A program made the position numbers and the translations under genes. Below, piece after piece: positions 8,531 through 16,366 of a DNA stretch of 64,000 nt; position 1 is the first letter of the stretch; every line of letters starts with the position of its first letter. Below the pieces are notes generated by a model. The model had not been told where the DNA came from. It searched no databases and worked only from the letters and a program-made list of their open reading frames with translations. The DNA comes from Paraburkholderia piptadeniae (GTDB taxonomy: Bacteria > Pseudomonadota > Gammaproteobacteria > Burkholderiales > Burkholderiaceae): NCBI RefSeq assembly GCF_900007165.1, contig NZ_CYGY02000050.1, forward strand, positions 97,880 to 161,879, read 5' to 3'.

Positions 8531-9919
8531 TCAGTTAAGGAGCGACCGTTGCCGCGCGTACGTGAAGTACACGACGAGCCCGATCGCGAGCCAGGCCAGA
8601 AACGCGATCCAGGTCGTGGCTTGCAGGAACACGGTCAGCGTGATGCAGAACGCGATCGCAAGCAGAGGCACCAGCGGCACGGCCGGGCAGCGGAATGCGC
8701 GCGGCAGGTCGGGGCGGGTTTTTCGCAGGATGATGACGGCGACGGAAATCAGGCTGAACGCCGCTAACGTCCCGATGTTGATGAGTTCGGTCAGCACGTT
8801 CAGCGGAACCACGGCTGCGACCAGACCAAACAGGATTCCGACGATCCAGGTTGCGAAAAACGGCGTGCCGAGACTCGAATGAACGCTCGACAGCTTCTTC
8901 GGCAAAAGGCCGTCGCGCGACATCGCGAAGACGATGCGCGTTTGCCCATAGGTCATCACGAGAATGACGGTGGTCATGCCGAGAATAGCGCCGAGATCGA
9001 CAAAGCCCGCAACCCAGTTCTCGCCCGCGTATTGCAGTGCAAGCGACACCGGGTGGTCGACGCCGAGGAACTTCTGGTATGGAACGATGCCTGTCATGAT
9101 GGCCGATACCGCGACGTATAGCACCGCGCAGACGGCCAGCGATCCGATGATGCCGATCGGCAGATCGCGCGCCGGCCGTTTCACCTCCTCGGCGGCGGAC
9201 GTGACCGCGTCGAATCCGATGAACGCGAAGAACACGAGTGCCGCTGCACCGAACACGCCCGAATAACCGAAGGGCGTGAACGGATGCCAGTTCACCGGTT
9301 GAACATGGCGTACACCGACCAGAATGAACAGCAACACGACGCCGATCTTCAAGCCGACCATCACGTTGTTGAGCCGAGCCGATTCGCGCACACCGAATGA
9401 CAGCAGTGCGGTCAACACCAGCATGACGAGGAACGCTGGAAGGTTGAACCACGTATGGACGCCGGGAATCGCGCCCGGCGCCGCTGACAGCGCAGCGGGC
9501 AGATGCAGGCCAAATCCGCCGATGAGCGACTGGAAGTAGCCTGACCAACCCACCGACACCGCGGAACTCGCAAGCCCATACTCGAGCATCAGGTCCCATC
9601 CGATCATCCAGGCGACCAGTTCGCCCATCGTGGCATAGCTGTAGGTGTAGATCGAGCCGGCAACCGGCACCGACGAAGCGAACTCCGCATAGCACAACGC
9701 CGCAAATCCGCAGGCCAGGGCGGCGATGACAAACGATACGGTCAAAGCTGGTCCAGCCGTAAGCGCGCCTGTTCCCGTCAAGACGAAAATTCCGGTGCCG
9801 ACGATCGCTCCGATCCCCATCAGGATCAGATCGAATGGGCCAAGCACTTTCTTCAGGCCATGCGGTGCGTGACTCGCGGCAACCATCGTCGCGAGATCCT
9901 TGGTTCTAAACAGACTCAT
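8531..9919 (-). CDS. APC-superfamily amino acid permease (CAT-type)
   Basis: A 462-residue protein with about 12 transmembrane segments, starting at ATG 9919, which has a GGAGGAG site 5 nt upstream; an upstream in-frame start at 9985 is rejected for that reason. Signatures: GLKKVLGPFDLILMGIGAIV and GTGIFVLTG in TM1, typical of the YfnA/CAT cationic amino-acid transporter group, and GFDAVTSAAEEVKRP in the middle. It probably imports an amino acid by proton symport and heads an operon with the PatB-like enzyme. The divergently encoded Lrp-type regulator is the obvious candidate controller. Confidence 0.9.
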   Translation of the reverse strand: MSLFRTKDLATMVAASHAPHGLKKVLGPFDLILMGIGAIVGTGIFVLTGTGALTAGPALTVSFVIAALACGFAALCYAEFASSVPVAGSIYTYSYATMGELVAWMIGWDLMLEYGLASSAVSVGWSGYFQSLIGGFGLHLPAALSAAPGAIPGVHTWFNLPAFLVMLVLTALLSFGVRESARLNNVMVGLKIGVVLLFILVGVRHVQPVNWHPFTPFGYSGVFGAAALVFFAFIGFDAVTSAAEEVKRPARDLPIGIIGSLAVCAVLYVAVSAIMTGIVPYQKFLGVDHPVSLALQYAGENWVAGFVDLGAILGMTTVILVMTYGQTRIVFAMSRDGLLPKKLSSVHSSLGTPFFATWIVGILFGLVAAVVPLNVLTELINIGTLAAFSLISVAVIILRKTRPDLPRAFRCPAVPLVPLLAIAFCITLTVFLQATTWIAFLAWLAIGLVVYFTYARQRSLLN

Positions 9920-10047
9920 CCGACTCCTCCAGTTCTTTTGTGTAGATCGCAAGAACCCGTTTCTGGGCTCCATCCGTTCAGACATCGCGGACGCAATGCG
10001 GACGCCGCGAACTGCGGCGCGAGACCGTCACTCGTCCGTCGTTGTTT

Positions 10048-10127
10048 GGTTAATGATCGTCGATAGTGTGGTTAAGAGGATTTCACGCGGATAAGCTTTT
10101 CTGTGCTCATGGTGAATATAATTAACC
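10048..10127. promoter_or_regulatory. Candidate Lrp operator region
   Basis: In the 312-bp gap between the permease and the Lrp gene an AT-rich stretch carries GGTTAAT (10048) and the inverted ATTAACC (10121), with another GGTTAAG between. Paired, widely spaced A/T-rich half-sites fit Lrp wrapping. Found by eye only. Confidence 0.4.
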
Positions 10128-10231
10128 AACCCGGGCTTGCTGCGAACCAGTCCCAAGACAGTGGGTGAATGGGATTCGGCGCACCGGTGTGCGGTCGTCG
10201 CAATGCCGTGAGGCAATGGAGAGGAGTGGAA

Positions 10232-10690
10232 ATGACAGATCTGGACGATACGGACAGGAAGATCCTGGAGTTGCTGCAAGTCGACGGCCGACTGTCCAAT
10301 GCGGATATTGCGGAGAAGATTGGCTTGTCTGCACCCGCCTGCTGGAAAAGACTGAAGCGGCTGGAGAAGCAGGTGATTCAGGGTTATCACGCGACGCTGA
10401 ATCAGCGGGAACTGGGGCTCGGCCTCTTTGCCTTCATCAACATCATGCTCGACAGTCACTCGGAGAAAGCCATGCGTGCGTTCGAGTCGGGTGTGATGGC
10501 GCTGCCGAATGTGGTGGCTTGCCACAATGTATCCGGCAAGTACGACTATCTGCTTCAGGTCGTCGTGCGGGATATGGAGGCATTCCATCAACTCGCGATG
10601 CACCGGATCCGCAACCTCGGCAACATCAAGGAGATGTATACGGGCTTCTCATTGAAGGAGATCAAGCGCTCGACGAGCCTCCCGCTATGA
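10232..10690 (+). CDS. Lrp/AsnC-family transcriptional regulator
   Basis: A 152-residue protein from ATG 10232 (GAGGAG just upstream). The N-terminus MTDLDDTDRKILELLQVDGR leads into the Lrp helix-turn-helix (LSNADIAEKIGLSAPACWKR), followed by the RAM ligand-binding domain (about 65-150) with the conserved GKYDYLLQVV core. Lrp proteins sense amino acids and typically activate or repress adjacent transport and catabolic genes. The divergent APC permease-PatB pair is its likely target. Confidence 0.92.
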   Translation: MTDLDDTDRKILELLQVDGRLSNADIAEKIGLSAPACWKRLKRLEKQVIQGYHATLNQRELGLGLFAFINIMLDSHSEKAMRAFESGVMALPNVVACHNVSGKYDYLLQVVVRDMEAFHQLAMHRIRNLGNIKEMYTGFSLKEIKRSTSLPL

Positions 10691-10983
10691 GGTCGGAGCC
10701 TGTCCGCCAACGCGCACGGATGCGCGTCCGCTGAACATCAAAACGCCGACCTTGACGCGGAACTACGTCAACGGGCTGCAATGGGTAGCTTGCCGCCGTC
10801 CATGGCGATGTACAGGGCGATCGTGCGGCGATTGATCATTTCCCGCCGATCACCACTTGCGCCCGCGACGCTCAAGCTGGCGTTCCGCGAATGGCCGGTC
10901 GCGAGCAGATCACAAGGCCGGAGTTGACCCACGACCGACATCCGGAATCGCTGCCTGCGGGGTGGTCGCAAAGCAATCAGGGC

Positions 10984-12204
10984 CTAACCTTTCACACAAA
11001 CCACCTGCCGCAGCGTATGTACCACCTCGACCAGGCTCCGCTGCGCGGCCATCACTGCGTCGATGTCCTTATAGGCCATCGGAATTTCATCAATGACCCC
11101 TGCATCCTTGCGACATTCGACATGCGCCGTTGCGCTGATTTGATCCTGGACCGTGAAGCGCCGTTTGGCCTCCTTCCGGCTCATCGCGCGCCCGGCGCCG
11201 TGACTGCATGAGCAGAAGCTCTCTTCATTGCCGAGGCCGCGAACGATGAAGCTCTTCGCGCCCATCGAACCGGGAATGATGCCGAACTCGCCCACTCGCG
11301 CCGACAGCGCGCCTTTACGCGTGACGAACATGTCGGCGCCAAAGTGCCGTTCCCTCTGTACGTAATTGTGGTGGCAGTTCACTGCGTGCTCGTCGATGGT
11401 GAAGGGTTTCCCGATAGTCGAGCGCACCGCGTCGATCACGGCATTCATCATGACCTCACGGTTGCTGCGCGCGTAGTTCTGAGCCCAGCCGACCGCCTCC
11501 ACGTAGTCATCGAAGTGCCGGCTGCCTTCCTTGAGGTACGCGAGATCCTTGTCCGGCAGATTCGCAAGGTGTTGGCGCATGTCGGCCTGGGCCAGCTCGA
11601 TGAAGAGGGTCCCGATCGCGTTGCCCACGCCACGCGATCCGCTATGCAGCATGAACCAGACGCTGTCATCTTCGTCGAGACATACCTCGATGAAGTGATT
11701 GCCGGTGCCGAGGGTGCCCACGTGCGCGTGGTTGTTCGTGCGCGCAAGGGAAGGATACTTGTCGACGATGCGTTGAAAACCGGGTGCCAGCAGCTTCCAG
11801 GCATCGTCGACGGCGGGCGGCGGACGCGACCATGTACCTGGGTCGCGTCGCCCCGGCGCACCGCCGTGCGGCACGGCGCGCTCGATCGCGCCGCGCACGC
11901 CGGAAAGTGAATCGGGCAGGTCGGCGGCCGTCAGTGACGTGCGAACCGCCATCATTCCGCAGCCGATGTCGACGCCCACCGCCGCCGGTATGATCGCGCC
12001 TTGTGTCGGAATCACGCTGCCGATCGTCGACCCTTTGCCCACGTGCACGTCCGGCATGACGGCAACGTGCCTGAACACGAACGGCATGCGGGCCGTGTTG
12101 CTCAGTTGCCGGCGAGCCGCCTCCTCAATCACGACGCCCCGTGTCCACATCTTCACGGCCTTGTCGCTTGCCACTTCCATGAGTTGATAATCGACCAGGC
12201 TCAT
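10984..12204 (-). CDS. rtcB: RtcB-family RNA ligase
   Basis: A 406-residue RtcB protein. Conserved elements in order: GVDIGCGM (Mn-binding Cys region), GTGNHFIEV, HSGSRG, VNCHHNY, TRKGA, GSMGAKSF, and SHGAGR carrying the His that is guanylylated. RtcB joins 2',3'-cyclic phosphate (or 3'-P) RNA ends to 5'-OH ends using GTP, acting in RNA repair. The start has AAGGGACAG upstream. No rtcA, archease or rtcR regulator is beside it, so it is an orphan cargo gene of island 1. All motif residues appear intact. Confidence 0.93.
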   Translation of the reverse strand: MSLVDYQLMEVASDKAVKMWTRGVVIEEAARRQLSNTARMPFVFRHVAVMPDVHVGKGSTIGSVIPTQGAIIPAAVGVDIGCGMMAVRTSLTAADLPDSLSGVRGAIERAVPHGGAPGRRDPGTWSRPPPAVDDAWKLLAPGFQRIVDKYPSLARTNNHAHVGTLGTGNHFIEVCLDEDDSVWFMLHSGSRGVGNAIGTLFIELAQADMRQHLANLPDKDLAYLKEGSRHFDDYVEAVGWAQNYARSNREVMMNAVIDAVRSTIGKPFTIDEHAVNCHHNYVQRERHFGADMFVTRKGALSARVGEFGIIPGSMGAKSFIVRGLGNEESFCSCSHGAGRAMSRKEAKRRFTVQDQISATAHVECRKDAGVIDEIPMAYKDIDAVMAAQRSLVEVVHTLRQVVCVKG

Positions 12205-12718
12205 GTCTCTGTCCCTTCGTCAGCTTCGCTCATCGGCACGGGTCAGTGCGTAGCGTACGACGTTAGCGTGAGCCGGTTTTTCTGTTTTGACAACCTGCAC
12301 GTCATGAGCGTCGTCATCAAGCCCTGGCCTCTGATTCATCGCAAGCGATCCGTGCCATCGGATCAGCCATTGGTTCACGCTGCCGCGTTGGATTGCTCCT
12401 TCAAGGTCGTCAATCGGTGCGCGCTGAGAGTCGCGACGCAAACGCTGCAAATTCGATCTGTATCACCGAGCTTGCGATGCCGCGAACGGGCGCGAGCCTA
12501 TCGATATCGGACGACAGCAATCTCTGTCCGCTCGATGGTCGACTCATAGACGTGTCGACGTGTACCGGTCGACTCCCGATACGTGTGCGTGTTGTAGACG
12601 ATAGCGGCATCGCCATCCGCTTGCCGGACCGCATCGACGACGCGCGACGTCGCGCCATAACTACGCCTGTCGTATCAGGCGGATGAGCAGGAGGCGCGAA
12701 CGTGCCTTCGCGAATATC
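12205..12718. other. Intergenic region without recognisable gene
   Basis: 514 bp between rtcB and a LysR gene. Short frames on both strands lack family features. I looked for a sigma-54 promoter of the kind that drives rtc operons and did not find a convincing one. Confidence 0.4.
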
Positions 12719-13633
12719 CTAGTTCACCCGGTAACTGGCGATCCAGCTATACAGCTGTTCAACGTCGGTGCCGAGCGGGCGCTGGTCATTGCGCATCAGA
12801 AAGTAGCCGCGACCTGGGCGCACGCTCAACGAGGATAGGCGCGCGAGTCGTCCACTGCGAATTTCCGCGTCAAGAAGATGGCGAGTGCCCAACGTCACAC
12901 CTCGTCCTCGCGTGGCGGCGTCCACAAGCACGATGTAGTTGTTGCCATACTCGGTCGCCCTCACGCGGCTCGGTTCAATTCCTAGCGACTTAAACCAGAT
13001 AGACCAGTTGATCCAGTTTGGCTGGACGCGTTCATACTCAAGAAGCACCTGTGATAGCAACGCCTCAGGACCGTCGCTGAGCAGCGGATGGCTTTCGATA
13101 TAAGCCGGACTCGCGACAGGGAATATCTCTTCCTCGAATAACAACTGCGCCGTCCAGTGGATCCGCTGACCCGGGTCATACACCACGGCCAGGTCGACGC
13201 TGTCGTTAAAAAGATCAGAAGGCTGATCGGACGTGATTGTGCGAATGCTCGCCGCGAAGCTCGGATTGCGATCACGGAAGTCCCTCATGACCTCACTCAG
13301 CCAGAAATGCGAGATCGCCGTGTTGGCGGCCACCGTCACCATACTCGCGCTCCGCTTGTCGCTGATCTCGTCCACGGCATCAGCGAGGTAATTGAACGCC
13401 GCGCTGACTTTGTTATGAAGCTGCGTTCCGCGCGGCGACAGCTGTACCCGTCGACCGACCCGTTCGAAGAGTACAAACCCAAGCCCCTCCTCAAGCTGGC
13501 GGATCTGCTTGCTTACCGCTGCCTGTGAAACGTGAAGCTCTTCCGCGGCCCGCGTGAAATTCAACGTCCGGGCCGCTGCCTCGAAAAACATCAGGCTGGT
13601 CAGCGGCGGAAGGCGATGTCGCAGGCTTTTCAT
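12719..13633 (-). CDS. LysR-family regulator (GcvA-like), probable controller of the DddP-like cassette
   Basis: A 304-residue LysR protein. The N-terminus (LPPLTSLMFFEAAARTLNFT, then RAAEELHVSQAAVSKQIRQL) is the GcvA/AmpR-type helix-turn-helix; the rest is a periplasmic-binding-like effector domain with VDLAVVYDP and GRGVTLGTRHLL. It is transcribed divergently from the M24 enzyme gene at 13794 with 160 bp between, the standard arrangement for a LysR activator and its target operon. A T-N11-A box overlaps its own start region. Effector unknown; the linked genes suggest a quaternary ammonium or sulfonium compound. Confidence 0.9.
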   Translation of the reverse strand: MKSLRHRLPPLTSLMFFEAAARTLNFTRAAEELHVSQAAVSKQIRQLEEGLGFVLFERVGRRVQLSPRGTQLHNKVSAAFNYLADAVDEISDKRSASMVTVAANTAISHFWLSEVMRDFRDRNPSFAASIRTITSDQPSDLFNDSVDLAVVYDPGQRIHWTAQLLFEEEIFPVASPAYIESHPLLSDGPEALLSQVLLEYERVQPNWINWSIWFKSLGIEPSRVRATEYGNNYIVLVDAATRGRGVTLGTRHLLDAEIRSGRLARLSSLSVRPGRGYFLMRNDQRPLGTDVEQLYSWIASYRVN

Positions 13634-13646
13634 AACGTAAGGTTAT
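13632..13646. promoter_or_regulatory. LysR box candidate
   Basis: Inverted repeat ATAAC-GTAAG-GTTAT, which contains the T-N11-A LysR consensus, directly upstream of the lysR start codon in the divergent intergenic region. Likely autoregulatory and cassette control site. Confidence 0.55.
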
Positions 13647-13793
13647 CAATGCACATGAGATTTTATCTGTGTACAGGGAAATTGGTAGCTCGTAAAGTCG
13701 TTTCATGGCAGAGCAATCCGGTGATTCAGCGCGCCGGCTGCAGCGACAAGCCTTATAACTAGAGGTTGGTGTTTTCCCCATCTGGACGTTCTT

Positions 13794-15050
13794 ATGACTA
13801 CGCTACAGTGGCACCGCGGGCGCCACGATCTTTCCGATCTTCAGTCGCTCGATCACTCCTCGCACGGCTCGGACATCGACCTCCCGTCGGTGCGAGCGTA
13901 TCGCCTTGGCAGAATTCGGGCCGAAATGCGAAAACGCGATATCGCGGCCTTGATCATCAGTGACCCAGTGAACATCAGGTACGCCACGGGCGCGCGCAAC
14001 ATGCAGATTTTTTGCGCCCGTAACACGCCTTCGCGCTACCTCATCGTCACGGAAGGCCGGACGATTCTGTTCGAGTTCACTGGTTGCGAGCACCTGGCCG
14101 ACGGCCTGGAGACGATCGACGAAGTCCGTCCATCGTCAACCGCCAGTTTCGTCGCGGCAGGCCCGGCCATCGTGGCGCGCGAAAAGGCATGGGCGGCCGA
14201 CATGGTAGCCACGCTGACTGAACTCGTCGGTCCCCGGCCCACGGTCGGTATCGAGCGCATGAACGCCGGAGTCGCGATTGCGCTGGCCGGGCATGGCGTG
14301 CGTCTGGTGGATGCGCAGGAGCCGATCGAGATGGCGCGCGCCATCAAGTCGGCCGAGGAACTGAAGTGCGTCATCGCTTCGCTGCGGGCGACAGAAGCTG
14401 CCGTCGGAAAGCTTCGGGACGCGATCCGGCCCGGCATGTCGGAGAACGAGCTCTGGTCTGTGCTGCATCAATCGGTCATCGCTCAGGATGGCGACTACGT
14501 TGAGACGCGCTTGTTGAGTGCCGGGCGTCGAACCAACCCCTGGTTCCAGGAAACATCCAGCCATGTCATCGAACCAAACCAGCTGATCGCGCTGGATACC
14601 GATGTCGTCGGCTGTCACGGTTACTACTCTGACTTTTCCCGTACCTTCCACGCCGGGCCGGATAAGCCGAGCGAGAACCAGCGCACGCTCTACAAGCTCG
14701 CTCACGAGCAGGTACATCACAACATGGGGATCATTCGTCCGGGCATGACGTTCAGGGAATACAGCGACAAGGCCTGGAACATCCCGGACAAATACCACGC
14801 GAATCGCTATTACCTGTCGGCACACGGTTGCGGTATGACGGGCGAATATCCGTACCTCTACCATCATGCGGACTTCGCTGCGTCTGGCTATGACGGTGAA
14901 ATACAACCGGGAATGACGCTGTGCGTCGAGAGCTACATCGGCGAGCACGCTGGACAGGAAGGCGTGAAGCTCGAGCAGCAACTGCTCGTGACGGAGACAG
15001 GAACTCGCCTGCTTTCACTTTTCCCGTTCGAAGAAACATTGCTGCGATAA
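13794..15050 (+). CDS. M24-fold DddP-like enzyme (DMSP-lyase relative)
   Basis: A 418-residue pita-bread metalloenzyme. Creatinase-type N-domain (35-185) with DPVNIRYATGARNMQIF, then the M24 catalytic domain (190-415) with ETRLLSAGRRTNPWFQE, features shared with DddP dimethylsulfoniopropionate lyases. Metal ligands Asp268, Asp270, Asp280, His344, Glu379 and Glu394 have exactly the spacings recalled for Ruegeria DddP (D295/D297/D307/H371/E406/E421), and Tyr339 matches Y366. However, the position of the proposed catalytic Asp377 is Gly350 here, so DMSP lysis is not assured; a C-N hydrolase acting on a betaine-like compound is an alternative. First gene of a same-strand cassette with a betaine-type binding protein, a cupin and a GMC dehydrogenase. 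Confidence 0.8.
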   Translation: MTTLQWHRGRHDLSDLQSLDHSSHGSDIDLPSVRAYRLGRIRAEMRKRDIAALIISDPVNIRYATGARNMQIFCARNTPSRYLIVTEGRTILFEFTGCEHLADGLETIDEVRPSSTASFVAAGPAIVAREKAWAADMVATLTELVGPRPTVGIERMNAGVAIALAGHGVRLVDAQEPIEMARAIKSAEELKCVIASLRATEAAVGKLRDAIRPGMSENELWSVLHQSVIAQDGDYVETRLLSAGRRTNPWFQETSSHVIEPNQLIALDTDVVGCHGYYSDFSRTFHAGPDKPSENQRTLYKLAHEQVHHNMGIIRPGMTFREYSDKAWNIPDKYHANRYYLSAHGCGMTGEYPYLYHHADFAASGYDGEIQPGMTLCVESYIGEHAGQEGVKLEQQLLVTETGTRLLSLFPFEETLLR

Positions 15051-15106
15051 GCAAGGCGACGCTGCATGTGCTGGACGGTTTCAACCCTCAAATGGAAGCG
15101 TAGAAA

Positions 15107-15970
15107 ATGATCAAGTTGCTGGGATTGTTCAAGTGGTTACTGCCCGTCGTCTTTCTGCTAACGGGCGCCACGGCGCGTGCAGAAGACAGGTCGATCACGA
15201 TCGGCGTGAACAACTGGGCGGAGAACATCGCTGTCGCGAACATGTGGAAAGTCCTTCTCGACGAGAAAGGGCTCAAGGTCCAGTTACAGAACGCGGACAA
15301 GGCGCTGATCTACAACAGCGTCGCGCAGGGGAAAATCGACCTGACCTTCGAAGTCTGGCTTCCGTCAGGCGACAAGCCCGCGTTCGACAAGGTCAAGGAC
15401 AGAGTGGTGCAGATCGGGCCTTGGTTCAAGGAGGCAAATTTGGGCCTCGTCGTTCCTGACTATGTTGCCGTCGACAGCATCGACCAGTTGAATGCGAACA
15501 AAAGTCTCTTCGCGTCCAGTGGCCGCCCGAAGATCGTCGGCATCGATTCCGGCAGCAGCCTCATGCAGTTGACGGAGAAGGCGAAGACGACCTATCAGCT
15601 CGACTATGACGTTCAGTCATCGTCCGAGTCTGCGATGGTCCTGTCGCTTGAACGTGCGATTCAGCGCAAGGAGCCTGTCGTCGTGACGCTCTGGAAACCC
15701 CACTGGATCTGGTCTAAATACAAGCTCAAGTATCTGAAGGACCCGAAAGGCGCCTATGGGTCGACCGACTCTATCTATGGAATCGAGACCCAGGCATTCA
15801 AGAAGCAGCATCCCGACGTCGAGCGGTGGTTGCAGCAATGGAAGATGGATGACAACTCGCTGGGCGGGCTGATGTCGGAAATCATCAAGCAAGGTGTGTC
15901 AAACCCTGAGAAAGGCGCGAAGGCCTGGATCGACGCGAACCGCACGCTGGTTCAGCAGTGGACGAAGTAA
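15107..15970 (+). CDS. Glycine betaine/proline-type ABC transporter substrate-binding protein (OpuAC/ProX)
   Basis: A 287-residue exported protein. Signal peptide of about 25 residues (hydrophobic LLGLFKWLLPVVFLLTG, cleavage near ATARA-ED) then an OpuAC domain opening with SITIGVNNWAENIAVANMWK. Such proteins capture betaines, choline, carnitine or DMSP through cages of Trp/Tyr side chains; Trp/Tyr residues are plentiful here (VWLPSG, WKPHWIWSKYK). No permease or ATPase gene is linked, so it must dock on a transporter encoded elsewhere or act as a sensor. It is 56 bp after the DddP-like gene. Binding of the substrate of the cassette is inferred from position. Confidence 0.88.
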   Translation: MIKLLGLFKWLLPVVFLLTGATARAEDRSITIGVNNWAENIAVANMWKVLLDEKGLKVQLQNADKALIYNSVAQGKIDLTFEVWLPSGDKPAFDKVKDRVVQIGPWFKEANLGLVVPDYVAVDSIDQLNANKSLFASSGRPKIVGIDSGSSLMQLTEKAKTTYQLDYDVQSSSESAMVLSLERAIQRKEPVVVTLWKPHWIWSKYKLKYLKDPKGAYGSTDSIYGIETQAFKKQHPDVERWLQQWKMDDNSLGGLMSEIIKQGVSNPEKGAKAWIDANRTLVQQWTK

Positions 15971-16052
15971 GCCTGCGTAACACGCGGCGATGAATCCCGA
16001 CGCCTTGCTCCTCAGTTTGCGTCAACTCCAGCTTTTACTCTTCATATCCGAC

Positions 16053-16364
16053 ATGAACGTTTCCATCACGACTCCATCCATCTCCAGGCAACCAGCGCCG
16101 GACGACATCGAACACACGACCGCCGGCTGGGACACGTGGCATTGCGACAGCGACACGTTCCAGCATCGCTATGTACCGGGCGCGACGTTCTACGTCGTTA
16201 ATGGCCGGGCACGGCTGACGTTCGCACATGGCGCGCAACTCGACATCGAGGCCGGGGACTTCGTGTCCATCGGCGACGGCGCGGAGGCGGTGTGGGAGAT
16301 ATCAGCGCCTATCGAAACCCGCTACACCTATCACGAGGATCGCGGTGCAGCGACAGAGGCGTGA
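16053..16364 (+). CDS. Small cupin-domain protein
   Basis: A 103-residue single-domain cupin from ATG 16053; an in-frame ATG at 15990 would add a non-homologous stretch. The pattern W-W...F.HRY.PGATFYVVNGRARLTF...G..LDIEAGDFVSI.DGAEAVWEI..PI.TRYTYH resembles the ureidoglycine aminohydrolase-like (DUF861) cupins rather than DddQ/DddL/DddW, whose metal-binding motifs are not apparent. The role is unknown: a small-molecule binding or auxiliary enzyme of the cassette. Its stop is 2 bp ahead of the dehydrogenase start, so the two are translated together. Confidence 0.75.
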   Translation: MNVSITTPSISRQPAPDDIEHTTAGWDTWHCDSDTFQHRYVPGATFYVVNGRARLTFAHGAQLDIEAGDFVSIGDGAEAVWEISAPIETRYTYHEDRGAATEA

Positions 16365-16366
16365 TC

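Noticed and set aside
12205..12350. Sigma-54 promoter for rtcB
   Set aside because: A GG/GC pair with the right spacing to the TGGCAC-N5-TTGCA consensus could not be found on the minus strand.
16053..16364. Cupin as a DddQ/DddL/DddW-type DMSP lyase
   Set aside because: Although it sits next to a DddP-like gene and is small, the His/Glu/Tyr metal motifs of those lyases are not visible; the sequence fits DUF861-type cupins better.
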